A stretch of DNA of 64,000 nt from DATBGZ01 sp036557785 (GTDB lineage: Bacteria; Actinomycetota; Actinomycetes; Mycobacteriales; Micromonosporaceae). The notes below the pieces were generated by a model. That model was not told where the DNA came from. It saw nothing but the letters and a program-made list of their open reading frames with translations, and made no database searches. The position numbers and the translations under genes were made by a program. The stretch is from the NCBI GenBank assembly GCA_036557785.1, contig DATBGZ010000083.1, forward strand, positions 1 through 64,000. The letters are read 5' to 3'. Position 1 is the first letter of the stretch, and each line of letters begins with the position of its first letter. Shown here in pieces: positions 1-7,546 of this stretch.

Positions 1-210
1 CGAGTAGGTCACCCTGCCGATCAGCCAACCCCAACGACACAAGCCACTCCCCGAGCCGAGAACCACACTGCCGTGATTCTCAGCCAAAGCCAGCCCGACC
101 GGTGGGAGCCACGCCCCGAGAAAGACACCGCTCACCTAGCCCGGGTCGCCGATGCCGTCGACGCGCTGCTGCACCGTCGGCTCGCGGGCAAGGCGGTGCT
201 CGATCTCTGA
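1..210 (+). CDS. C-terminal fragment of an unidentified protein (cut by window edge)
   Basis: Frame 1 is open from the first base to TGA at 208-210 (69 residues). The last 35 or so residues look coding: G/C at third codon positions and a helical stretch ending in GKAVLDL, an ending common among medium-chain zinc alcohol dehydrogenase/quinone oxidoreductase relatives. The first 100 bases are less GC-rich and have poorer codon use. This may therefore be a decayed gene, or a short gene starting at GTG 73. The family assignment is only a guess, and the upstream part is outside the window. Confidence 0.35.
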   Translation, partial: RVGHPADQPTPTTQATPRAENHTAVILSQSQPDRWEPRPEKDTAHLARVADAVDALLHRRLAGKAVLDL

Positions 211-270
211 CGCAGCCGTCCACGAGCACCCACCCCGGGATGGGGGCGTGAGGGAGGCGATGATGGGTTG

Positions 271-663
271 GTGAGCACTGGGGCCGTTCTGCTCTACGAC
301 GGGGACTGCGGGTTCTGCGCACGGTCCGCGTCGTTCCTGCGTCGCCACATCAGCACGCCCGCACGGGTCGTCGCCTGGCAGGTCGCCGACCTGCCGCCTC
401 TCGGCCTGACCGCGCAGGAGTGCGCCAGCGTGCTGCACTACGTGGCGGGCGGCCGGATCAGTACCGGTCCGGTCGCCATCGCCGACGTGCTGCGCTCCGC
501 CGCGGGTCGCCGGGGCTACGGCTGGCGCGTCCTCGGGCGCCTGCTCAGCCTGCCCCCGGTGCTGCTGCTCGCCTGGCCGGTCTACCGGATGGTCGCGCGC
601 AACCGGCATCGCCTGCCCGGCGGAACCGCGAGGTGTGAGCTGGCACCTCCCATCCGGTCGTGA
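271..663 (+). CDS. DCC-family thiol-disulfide oxidoreductase (DUF393)
   Basis: A protein of 130 residues. The N-terminus carries the family signature YDGDCGFC at residues 9-16, with the CxxC pair C13/C16 that gives the DxxCxxC (DCC) family its name. A hydrophobic stretch follows at about 90-110 (LLLAWPVYRM). Members are small thioredoxin-like proteins presumed to carry out thiol-disulfide exchange; the substrate is unknown. GGGAGGCG lies at 252-259, so GTG 271 is a reasonable start, with TTG 268 just upstream as the alternative. It converges with the MOSC gene, its stop directly abutting that gene's end. Confidence 0.8.
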   Translation: MSTGAVLLYDGDCGFCARSASFLRRHISTPARVVAWQVADLPPLGLTAQECASVLHYVAGGRISTGPVAIADVLRSAAGRRGYGWRVLGRLLSLPPVLLLAWPVYRMVARNRHRLPGGTARCELAPPIRS

Positions 664-1140
664 TCAGCCGGCCTCCACCGTCGCCCGCACCGGACCGAGG
701 CGCAGCGTCGCGTCGTTGAGCGGCGTACACCGGACGCCGCCCTTGCCGCGCAGTGCCCGCATCGCGCCGGGACCGATCGTCGCATCCATCCACGCGCATG
801 GGTTCGCCGGCCGGTTGACCTGCAGGCGGAGCGGCCCGTCGCCGGAGTCCAGCACCAGCACGCTGCCGACCAGGCCGTCCACGTCGATGCCGCGAAGGAG
901 GATATTGCGCCGCACCTGGGTCAGGTCCGCGCCCGGCGGCAGCGACTCCGCGGCGATCAGGGTGACGGTCGAGTCGCGGTGCGCCGGGTGGCCGAAGTAA
1001 CGGTCGCCCACGATGCCCAGGCCGGCCCGGATCTCGACGTGGTCGACCAGCTCCCTGGGCGGCGCCGGCGCCGGCCCGTCCGCCGGTCGGCCCTCGTACC
1101 GGTGCACGGGCGACGCCAGCAGCTGCACGATCTGGGTCAC
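664..1140 (-). CDS. MOSC-domain protein
   Basis: A protein of 158 residues covering a single MOSC domain (molybdenum cofactor sulfurase C-terminal type). Recognisable blocks are GDRYFG (45-50), the T-L-I-A-x-E segment, RRNIL (77-81), and the cysteine block PCAWMD with C115 followed by GPGAMRAL. MOSC proteins move sulfur or bind molybdenum cofactor through that cysteine. Without an attached oxidoreductase domain the exact substrate cannot be given. It is divergent from zur, sharing a 109-bp intergenic region. Confidence 0.85.
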   Translation of the reverse strand: MTQIVQLLASPVHRYEGRPADGPAPAPPRELVDHVEIRAGLGIVGDRYFGHPAHRDSTVTLIAAESLPPGADLTQVRRNILLRGIDVDGLVGSVLVLDSGDGPLRLQVNRPANPCAWMDATIGPGAMRALRGKGGVRCTPLNDATLRLGPVRATVEAG

Positions 1141-1249
1141 GCGAGCGAGCGTACGGCGCGCCCGGACCTACACTGGGTCGCGGCGTCCGCCGCGGCCCGA
1201 CCTGAGCCTCTACGCGGAAGCGCCGATCGGGGCCAAGGAGAGAACATCG

Positions 1250-1687
1250 GTGACGCCAACGGTGCCGGGGACGAGCCGCAACACCCGCCAGCGGGTGGAG
1301 ATCCTCAACCTGCTCGACGAGGCGAACGACTTTCAGAGCGCGCAACGGGTCTACCACGAGTTGCGCGACCGGGGCGCCAAGGTCGGGCTCACCACGGTGT
1401 ACCGGACGCTGCAGATCCTCGCCGACGCCGACGAGGTCGACACGATGCGGTTGCCGAGCGGCGAGCAGCTCTACCGCCGCTGCAGCCGCCCGACCCACCA
1501 TCACCACCTGGTCTGCCGGGACTGCGGCAACACCGTGGAGATCGCGGGTCCCGCGATCGAGCGATGGGCGGACCGGGTGGCGCAGGAGCATGGCTACACC
1601 GAGGTGAGCCACACGATCGACGTCTTCGGCCTCTGCCCGAGGTGCTCCCGCCGTCACGCGGCGCCGCGCCGGCGCCCCGAGGCGTAA
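1250..1687 (+). CDS. zur: Fur-family zinc uptake regulator Zur
   Basis: A winged-helix metalloregulator of 145 residues. The DNA-recognition segment VGLTTVYRTLQ lies at 45-55. A histidine run at 83-86 and two CxxC pairs (C89/C92 and C129/C132) form the structural and regulatory metal sites of the Fur family. The HHHHLVCRDCG and SHTIDVFGLC blocks resemble actinobacterial Zur more than FurA. Zur represses zinc-uptake genes when zinc-loaded. The start is GTG 1250 because AAGGAG lies at 1235-1240 with normal spacing; upstream in-frame codons lack a ribosome site. A TACACT -10-like box at 1169-1174 may be its promoter. No zinc-transport gene is adjacent. Confidence 0.82.
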   Translation: MTPTVPGTSRNTRQRVEILNLLDEANDFQSAQRVYHELRDRGAKVGLTTVYRTLQILADADEVDTMRLPSGEQLYRRCSRPTHHHHLVCRDCGNTVEIAGPAIERWADRVAQEHGYTEVSHTIDVFGLCPRCSRRHAAPRRRPEA

Positions 1688-1722
1688 CGCCGCGCTCGGC
1701 GCGCTCCGCGCCCCAGCGGCGC

Positions 1723-2544
1723 TCAGTGTTCGAGCGACCAGTCGGCGTCGTGGTCGGCGACGGAACCATCCTTGAACCACTCCTGGCGCGCGGCCGGCCA
1801 GGTCCCGTTCGGCAGTGCCGAGTTGTCGTGCATCTCGCTGCGCAGTTCGTTCATCCAGATCCTCATCCGGCCGTAGGCGTCGGCCCCGGTGTTGACGAGG
1901 CTCGCGAGTTGCGAGAACAGGCCCGCCGCGACCATGGCCAGGAGCACGATGCCGCCGAGGCCACCGAGCGGACCCAGGGCGCCGGCGACCGCCACGGCGG
2001 TCGCGAGGGCCGTCAGTATCGCCGCGGTGCCTGCGAGGAGGATGGCGAGCAGGGCGGTGTAGAACGTCGCCGCCGACGAGCCACCCCAACTGAGGGCGAG
2101 CTGGATCGCGTCCGCGTTCGTCGCTAACTGGGTGGCCGCTGCGATGTGCGCGGGAATGATCGACTCGTACGCCGTCTCGGCGGCGCCCCGCCAGCGAACC
2201 TGGATCTCCCGGTTGGTGATGGCCAGATCGCCCGCGACCGCGCTCATCTGCTCCCGCACCTCGGTCCAGATCTGCGCCGAGTGCCACAGCCGCCGCGGGA
2301 GCAGGACCGGAACCATCATCTCGGTGAACAGCTTCTCGAAGGCGTTCAGATCGTCCCGCGCCGCGTCGGCCGTGGCCGTGATCTGTCCGCGGAACGGGAC
2401 GTAGAAGGGAAGGTGGTGCACGGTGTTCGTCACCGCCGCCACCCGCGGCAGCACTTCGTCCCGGAACCGGGCGTGGGCATCGCGGAGCCCGGCGATGGTC
2501 TGCTCGTACCGGGCCGCCTGCGCGGCCAGCATGTCGTCGGCCAT
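1723..2544 (-). CDS. WxG-motif membrane protein of a type VII secretion-like cassette
   Basis: A protein of 273 residues. The first 155 residues are mostly helical and contain W118-R-G120 followed by AxxAY, the helix-turn motif of WXG100/T7SS substrates. Two strongly hydrophobic Ala/Leu-rich segments at about 160-190 and 195-215 follow, then a polar tail of about 50 residues. There is no toxin domain at the C-terminus. I chose ATG 2544 because GGGGGAA precedes it at normal spacing. It is the last gene of three on this strand, 29 bp after the previous one. Relation to ESX substrates is inferred from the motif and neighbours; export has not been shown, and no ESX ATPase or channel gene is in the window. 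Confidence 0.6.
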   Translation of the reverse strand: MADDMLAAQAARYEQTIAGLRDAHARFRDEVLPRVAAVTNTVHHLPFYVPFRGQITATADAARDDLNAFEKLFTEMMVPVLLPRRLWHSAQIWTEVREQMSAVAGDLAITNREIQVRWRGAAETAYESIIPAHIAAATQLATNADAIQLALSWGGSSAATFYTALLAILLAGTAAILTALATAVAVAGALGPLGGLGGIVLLAMVAAGLFSQLASLVNTGADAYGRMRIWMNELRSEMHDNSALPNGTWPAARQEWFKDGSVADHDADWSLEH

Positions 2545-2573
2545 GATGTGGTTCCCCCGTCTCGCCACAGTGG

Positions 2574-2894
2574 TCAGTAGAGATCAAGAATTGCGTGGAG
2601 GTTGCGGCGCTCCTCATCGTCATAGACGCCCGCCACAGCCGTCAGCGCCGTCGCGATCGCGCCGGTCGCGTCCCTGCCATCGACGCAGATGGACTTGTAG
2701 TCCTCCGCGACAGCGTTGTACTGCGCGAGAAGACCATCGAAGATGAACGTTTTAGGGAAGTCGGTTATCTCGGCGCCGGTCAGCGTGATGAGCAGAGCAT
2801 CGAGTCGATCGCTCTGCCGCTGCCACAGGCCGGACTCGTCGGTCATGGCCTGCAGGGCGGCCGCGATCTCGTCCTTGCCCGGGTGATGGGTCAT
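2574..2894 (-). CDS. Small helical protein, WXG100/ESX-associated type
   Basis: An acidic, helical protein of 106 residues with no cysteine-rich or membrane segment. Its size, helical character and position between a YbaB-like gene and a WxG membrane protein gene match small partner proteins found beside T7SS substrates. There is no clear WxG tripeptide; W24 lies in LWQRQS. ATG overlaps the stop of the upstream gene by 4 bases (2891-2894), which implies translational coupling. Function unknown. Confidence 0.6.
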   Translation of the reverse strand: MTHHPGKDEIAAALQAMTDESGLWQRQSDRLDALLITLTGAEITDFPKTFIFDGLLAQYNAVAEDYKSICVDGRDATGAIATALTAVAGVYDDEERRNLHAILDLY

Positions 2895-3622
2895 CGTGAT
2901 CCTCCTGGCTGGGGGTGGGCGAGCGCGACGGTGGCGTCGGCGACGAGTTGCTGCAGGCGTTGCTGGTACTCGATGAGCGGGGCCCGGGCGGCGAGCCGGG
3001 CCGTGGCGGCGCCGCAGACGGCCTCGCGCAGGGCGTGGGCCAGCGTGACGTCATCCTGATGCGTCAGCCATGCCTGGTTGACCTCACATCCGGTGATCCG
3101 GCCCTGTTCCATCGTGATCCGGACGGCACCCCGGGCACCGCAGCCCTGGGCCGGCGGTGCTGGCGCGGTCACGTGGTCCAGGTCGTCGAGCGCCGCCCAG
3201 ACGGCTGCGGAGAGGTCGGCCAGCGACCGGACGTGTCCGGGCTCAGGGGTTGGCACCGGCACCAGCCACCCGGGCCACGGCGACCCACCGTCCTGTCTGG
3301 ACACAGAGCTGTCCTCATCGGACGATTCGGCCAGCGCCCGCATGGTTGCCGTGGCTCGCCGCGTCGCGGCGGCCGAGTCTGCCGCGACCACAGCGGGACC
3401 GACCTGTGCGGGCGCGAGTCGGCTCCGCCATCCCGCGGCGACCCTGATGTCCGTCGCCGCACCCTCATCGTCGATGACGACCGTGATGCTCCCCGATTCG
3501 TCGGCGCCGTCGCGGACCTCGCGACCGACCACGGTGGCGTGTTCCAGCGCGGTCCGGGAGCGGCTCAGGGTGGTAGCGAGCTGGCTCAACGAACGCAACA
3601 GATCGCGGTCCACGGTCACCAT
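2891..3622 (-). CDS. YbaB/EbfC-like protein of the type VII-like cassette
   Basis: A protein of 243 residues. Residues 1-90 follow the YbaB/EbfC pattern: a helical start, then a strand-turn-strand (SITVVIDDEG, TDIRVAAGW), then a long helix rich in Ala and Arg. YbaB proteins dimerise and can bind DNA, and paralogues are common next to ESX-type genes in actinobacteria. A second half (about 140-240) also resembles a degenerate YbaB unit, with VRITMEQGRITGCEV then a helix. The start at ATG 3622 is the first Met of the conserved part; the frame stays open upstream, but that sequence does not look coding and includes the DnaA-box region. First gene of the cassette. Confidence 0.6.
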   Translation of the reverse strand: MVTVDRDLLRSLSQLATTLSRSRTALEHATVVGREVRDGADESGSITVVIDDEGAATDIRVAAGWRSRLAPAQVGPAVVAADSAAATRRATATMRALAESSDEDSSVSRQDGGSPWPGWLVPVPTPEPGHVRSLADLSAAVWAALDDLDHVTAPAPPAQGCGARGAVRITMEQGRITGCEVNQAWLTHQDDVTLAHALREAVCGAATARLAARAPLIEYQQRLQQLVADATVALAHPQPGGSR

Positions 3623-3751
3623 CCGCCGGCAGTCGTGCCGTGCGTGCGCGTGTTTCGATGCCTCGTCATAGCAACCCCCGTGTGCGGCGTCCGACCGGCG
3701 CACACACTGTAGGAACCGCCGTACCCGGCATGCCACCCCCAATCTCCGACC

Positions 3752-3760
3752 TGTGGATAA
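3752..3760 (-). other. DnaA-box-like site (perfect 9-mer)
   Basis: The plus strand reads TGTGGATAA, which is the classical DnaA box TTATCCACA on the minus strand. It lies in the 261-bp gap between divergent genes. Whether DnaA binds here is inference from the 9-mer alone. Confidence 0.4.
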
Positions 3761-3843
3761 CTTCCGCGGGCGAGGTCCGGCTCGCCCCGGAACACCCGGA
3801 ACATCCATCGCGCATCCGTCGCCGCGCGTCCCGATCTTGGATC

Positions 3844-3852
3844 TGTGGATAT
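3844..3852 (-). other. DnaA-box-like site (one mismatch)
   Basis: TGTGGATAT on the plus strand differs from the perfect box at the last position. It lies 92 bp from the first box, in the same orientation, just ahead of the start at 3884. Confidence 0.3.
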
Positions 3853-3883
3853 GGTGGGCACGTCCGCTCGGAGGTGAGGCGAC

Positions 3884-4345
3884 ATGACCGCGCACGATCT
3901 GCTAGCCGTGACAACCCTCGGCGCGTCGACGTTCCAGGTCTACCGCGTGGCGATCGTGCTCTGCGGCGTCGTGCTCGTCGCGCTCGCGACCCGGGGCCTG
4001 GGCGCCACCGTCCTGGCCCGCCTGATCAGTGCCGTGGTCGGGGTCATTCTCGTCGGTTACGGCGGCTATCTGATCTTCTTCGTCGATGAGGGGCACCTCT
4101 ACGAGGTCTACCCGTTCCTGTTCATCCTGCCGGCGCTCGTGGTCGGCTTCCACCTCTACTCGCGCGTGCTGAACCGGGAGGTCGACGCCGCGGCGAGGGC
4201 ACAGCTGGAGACCGAACGAGCCGCACGTCGGGCGGCGCGCGGCCCAGCCGTCGCGCCGGACGGGTCGGGGGTGGCGAACGAACCCTCCGGCGGTGCTGGC
4301 GCTGACCAGACCGAGCCCGGATCGGGGGAGCGGGCCGGGTCCTGA
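3884..4345 (+). CDS. Small membrane protein of unknown function
   Basis: A protein of 153 residues with three predicted membrane helices at about 17-38, 43-67 and 77-96. A charged, Arg/Ala-rich cytoplasmic tail follows, ending in a Gly/Ser/Pro low-complexity segment. GGAGGTGAGGCG (3870-3881) gives a strong ribosome site for ATG 3884. I do not recognise the family. It is divergent from the YbaB-like gene and converges with the lipoprotein gene. Confidence 0.75.
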   Translation: MTAHDLLAVTTLGASTFQVYRVAIVLCGVVLVALATRGLGATVLARLISAVVGVILVGYGGYLIFFVDEGHLYEVYPFLFILPALVVGFHLYSRVLNREVDAAARAQLETERAARRAARGPAVAPDGSGVANEPSGGAGADQTEPGSGERAGS

Positions 4346-4365
4346 CCCCGCGCCCGATACCGGGG
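4346..4365. terminator. Possible bidirectional terminator hairpin
   Basis: CCCCG at 4346-4350 pairs with CGGGG at 4361-4365 around a 10-base loop, between two convergent stop codons. The stem is short and there is no T-run. Confidence 0.3.
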
Positions 4366-4368
4366 AGC

Positions 4369-5343
4369 TCAGTTCGTCGCGGTGGGCCCGGTCACGTCAA
4401 ACGTCGTCACGACCTGGCCGTCGCCCTGGTCGCCGAAGTCGCCCGTGCCGTCGATCGTGCCCGGGAAGACCTGGATCGGCGCGCCGGCGACCTGGACGGT
4501 GACGACGTACGCCGTCGGCTGCACGTCGCAGGCGGAGAAGAGGTCGACCCGTACGGTGTAGGTTCCCGCCGGCGCGTGCTGCCATGCGGCGTTCTCGTTG
4601 CGGACGTGGTCGAGCTTGCACTCCGGGTTCGAGTCGAGGTCGAGCGTCCCACCCGATGCCGCGGTGTCGTGGTCGTAGAAGATCTCCTCGCCGGCAGGGT
4701 CGACCACGTGCAGGTCGAGGTCGCTATCGACATTCCAGGAGACGCTGACCTGAACGTCACCGGTGTTCACCTCGATCGCCTGCACGCTCTGCGTGCCGGG
4801 TGGACCCTGCGTGCCGGCGGCATCGACGGCCGCGAAGTAGAGCACGAAACGCCCGCCCGGCAACTGCTGCTGGATCGTGAGGATGATCGAGGCCGTGGTG
4901 CTCGGCTGGCCCAGCGTGATCTCCTGGTAGCCCTGCGCCGGCATGCCGGTCGGCGTCGGTGCCGCCTGAGCGCCAGCCGACGCCTCGGTCGGCCCGGCAC
5001 CGGAGTCCTCGTCGGACGGGTCGTCGAGCTCCTCGATGGCGACGCGTACGGCCGCCAACGGCTTGTCGGAGGTCACGGTCTCCTGGATGCTGCCGCCGTT
5101 GACCACGGTGGCCGCGGCCGGAACCTGGGCCGCGGGTCCGTCCGCGCTGCCCGCGTCGAGCTGCTGGTCGACGACATCCTGGCTCGCGGCGTCGTCGCCG
5201 ACCACCTGGGCGCCGGCCAGGTAGCTGCTGATGACCGGCTCCTGCACGTCCTCGCTCCCGCTGCACGCGACGGCGGTCGACGCGAGCAACAGCGCTGACG
5301 CGAGTGCGCCCAGAACGCGGTGGTTTCCCCGAATTGCCCACAT
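4369..5343 (-). CDS. Lipoprotein with a YfaP-like (DUF2135) beta-domain
   Basis: A protein of 324 residues. A signal peptide (hydrophobic LGALASALLL) ends at C27 in a weak lipobox (AVAC), so it is probably anchored outside the membrane. Residues 28-150 are Gln/Ala/Pro-rich. The C-terminal part, from about 205 to 320, has the pattern W-x2-D-x-DLDLHV-x-DP-x-GE-x-I followed by SGGTLD-x-D-x-N-x-C, typical of YfaP/DUF2135 domains. These are beta-sandwich modules that often sit in cell-surface proteins and may bind metal through the Asp residues. ATG 5343 was chosen because it gives a normal signal-peptide n-region; the frame extends upstream without plausible coding. Role unknown. Confidence 0.75.
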   Translation of the reverse strand: MWAIRGNHRVLGALASALLLASTAVACSGSEDVQEPVISSYLAGAQVVGDDAASQDVVDQQLDAGSADGPAAQVPAAATVVNGGSIQETVTSDKPLAAVRVAIEELDDPSDEDSGAGPTEASAGAQAAPTPTGMPAQGYQEITLGQPSTTASIILTIQQQLPGGRFVLYFAAVDAAGTQGPPGTQSVQAIEVNTGDVQVSVSWNVDSDLDLHVVDPAGEEIFYDHDTAASGGTLDLDSNPECKLDHVRNENAAWQHAPAGTYTVRVDLFSACDVQPTAYVVTVQVAGAPIQVFPGTIDGTGDFGDQGDGQVVTTFDVTGPTATN

Positions 5344-5467
5344 GAGGCCCAACGATAGGGTCCACCGCCGGCCGCTGTTGCGTGTCGGGCACGGCCGTAC
5401 GCCTGCCAGGTGAGCACCGCCACACCGCTGAGGTGGCGGCGACCACACCCTCGGGCGGCAACCCGGG

Positions 5468-6283
5468 TCAGCCGTGGGAGACGTCGGCGACGATCACCGT
5501 CACGTTGTCGGGTGCGCCCGCCTGTAGGGCGAGCCGGACCAGCATGTGGGCGCACCGGCCCGGGTCGGGCTCCATCTCCAGGGCGTCGTGGATCGCCTCG
5601 TCGCCGACCACGTCGGACAGGCCGTCACTGCAGAGCATGTAGCGATCGCCAGGCGTGGCCGGCCGAAGCGAGCAGGTCGGCTCGTACGCCAGCCCCTGCA
5701 CCGCCTGCATCACCACCGACCGCCGTGGGTGGGTGCGTGCCTGTGTCGCCGAGATCAGCCCCTCGTCGACCAGCGTCTGCACGTAGGTGTCGTCGCGGGT
5801 GACCTGCTCGAACATGCCCCCGTGCAGCAGGTAGGCCCGGGAGTCGCCGACGTGCAGCAGGGCGATCTGGTCGTGCGCCAGCAGCAACGCGGTCACCGTC
5901 GTGCCCATCGCCTCGGTGTTCTCATCGAGATCGATGAGATGCCGGATCGTCCGGTTCGCCGCCGCGACCGCTTCGCGCAACGCCACCACCGGGTCGTCGG
6001 GCTCACCGAGCGGCTGTGTCGGGACATCCATCGGCAGGGTCGCATCGCCCGAGGCCCGGCCGGTACCCGCCGCCGGGGTGCTCTCGGGCAGTGGCCGCGC
6101 CGGTCGCGCACCGGGGTCGAGCATCGCGAGCTGGCGCGCCACGACCGCGCTGGCCTGCTCGCCATTGGGCATGCCACCGATGCCGTCCGCGACTACAGCG
6201 AGCCGAGGGCCGGCCAGCGCCGAGTCCTCGTTGTTGGACCGTCCCAACCCGATGTCGGTGAACGCCGCGGAGCGCAGCCTCAT
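5468..6283 (-). CDS. PP2C-family serine/threonine protein phosphatase
   Basis: A protein of 271 residues spanning a full PPM/PP2C domain with no membrane anchor. Metal-binding residues are visible: NNED (D20), ADGIGG (D33), CSDGLSD (D220) and PDNVT (D259). A Pro/Ala/Ser insert lies at about 55-90. It removes phosphate from Ser/Thr residues, presumably opposing PknB-type kinases, though no kinase gene is in the window. Two FHA-domain (phosphothreonine-reading) proteins are encoded within 10 kb, which is the likely functional context. The shortness and lack of a TM segment distinguish it from the classical cell-division PstP, so I give no symbol. Confidence 0.9.
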   Translation of the reverse strand: MRLRSAAFTDIGLGRSNNEDSALAGPRLAVVADGIGGMPNGEQASAVVARQLAMLDPGARPARPLPESTPAAGTGRASGDATLPMDVPTQPLGEPDDPVVALREAVAAANRTIRHLIDLDENTEAMGTTVTALLLAHDQIALLHVGDSRAYLLHGGMFEQVTRDDTYVQTLVDEGLISATQARTHPRRSVVMQAVQGLAYEPTCSLRPATPGDRYMLCSDGLSDVVGDEAIHDALEMEPDPGRCAHMLVRLALQAGAPDNVTVIVADVSHG

Positions 6284-6503
6284 GGGTGCAGCCTGCCAAG
6301 AATTCGTGCGAAACGCAGCCGTGGGCGGGTCTGGGGGATGCGATCGCGTGTCGGCACGAAGCTCCTCGCCCGGTCGGTCAGTGGGGTCGCCGTACGGTCG
6401 TATCCAGCCGTACGGATGGGGTAGGCACGAGAGTACCCCGGTCGTGAGCAGTGTCGATGCGGATGATGCCCGGCCGTCTGCTACCGGACAGCGGGCTGGT
6501 TAG

Positions 6504-7517
6504 GTGTCCCTCGTGGACGTACCGCCGGTTCTGCGCGAGGCGCTCCAGGCCGCGCTGGCCGGCCAACCCGTGGCCGAGTTGGCTGACGCGGTGGCGGGGC
6601 TCATGGCGCGCTACCGCACCCCGCAGGCACTGGACGACGCACCGGAGCCCGGCCCCGCGGCGATCCTGGCCGGGCCCGTCGAGGTGGCCGCCTACGCCGC
6701 GTACCGGATGCCCGCGACCTACGCCGCGGTCCGCTCTGCGCTGGCCGCGCTGCCGACGCTGCGGCCGCTCAGCCTGCTTGATCTTGGCGGCGGCACCGGC
6801 GCGGCCGCCTGGGCCGCCACCGATGTCTTCCCCGGACTCGCCGAGGTCACGGTGCTCGACCGGTTCGGGCCCGCGCTGGAACTGGGGCGACGGCTCGGCT
6901 CGGCGCGGCCGGTGTTGGCCCGCGCCCGGTGGCAGGAGTGGACGTACGGTCCGCAGGACCTTCCGGGCGCCCCCGCCGAACTCGTCACGATCTCGTATCT
7001 GCTCGGCGAGTTGCCGGCGCGGTCCCGATGGGACCTGGTCACCACGGCGGCCCGCGGTGCGCACGCCGTCGTGGTGGTCGAGCCCGGTACGCCGGCGGGG
7101 CATGCCCGGGTGCTCGGCGCGCGCGAAGCTCTGCTGGCGGTCGGCATGCGCATCGTGGCTCCCTGCCCGCACCAGGCGTCGTGCCCGCTGGCGGCGCCGG
7201 ACTGGTGTCACTTCGCCACCCGGGTCAACCGCAGCGCGCTGCATCGGCGGGTCAAGAGGGCGAGCCTGGGCTACGAGGACGAGAAGTTCTCCTACGTCGC
7301 GGCCCTGGCGAGCACCGCGGCAGGCCCTGCTCCGATCCCCGCGCGTCAGCCGGCGTCGCGGGTGTTGCGTCGGCCGCTGCAACGCAAGGGCGTGGTCCAG
7401 CTACGCCTGTGCACTCCCTCGGGTGCCGTGGCGAGCGAGATCGTCTCGAAGCGGCAGGGCGAGCGATACCGGTTCGCCCGCGACCTGGCCTGGGGCGACC
7501 CGTGGCTGCGCGACTGA
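6504..7517 (+). CDS. Rsm22-family small-subunit rRNA methyltransferase-like protein
   Basis: A protein of 337 residues. The SAM-binding motif I is LLDLGGGTG (91-99), and an acidic end to the second strand follows in VTVLDRF. Three cysteines at 221, 227 and 235 (CPHQASC then WCHF) form the metal/Fe-S-like cluster characteristic of Rsm22 proteins. Eukaryotic Rsm22 assists mitochondrial small-subunit assembly; bacterial members are thought to act on rRNA, but the target is not established. GTG 6504 is used; GTG 6513 is an alternative and no strong Shine-Dalgarno favours either. Confidence 0.85.
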   Translation: MSLVDVPPVLREALQAALAGQPVAELADAVAGLMARYRTPQALDDAPEPGPAAILAGPVEVAAYAAYRMPATYAAVRSALAALPTLRPLSLLDLGGGTGAAAWAATDVFPGLAEVTVLDRFGPALELGRRLGSARPVLARARWQEWTYGPQDLPGAPAELVTISYLLGELPARSRWDLVTTAARGAHAVVVVEPGTPAGHARVLGAREALLAVGMRIVAPCPHQASCPLAAPDWCHFATRVNRSALHRRVKRASLGYEDEKFSYVAALASTAAGPAPIPARQPASRVLRRPLQRKGVVQLRLCTPSGAVASEIVSKRQGERYRFARDLAWGDPWLRD

Positions 7518-7546
7518 TCTGGACGCGCGTCGGGTAGCCAGGCTGG

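Noticed and set aside
545..2623. A 692-codon minus-strand open frame across the MOSC and zur genes.
   Set aside because: It is Arg/Gly/Ala-rich shadow sequence in another frame of genes with clear domains; such long frames are expected at this G+C.
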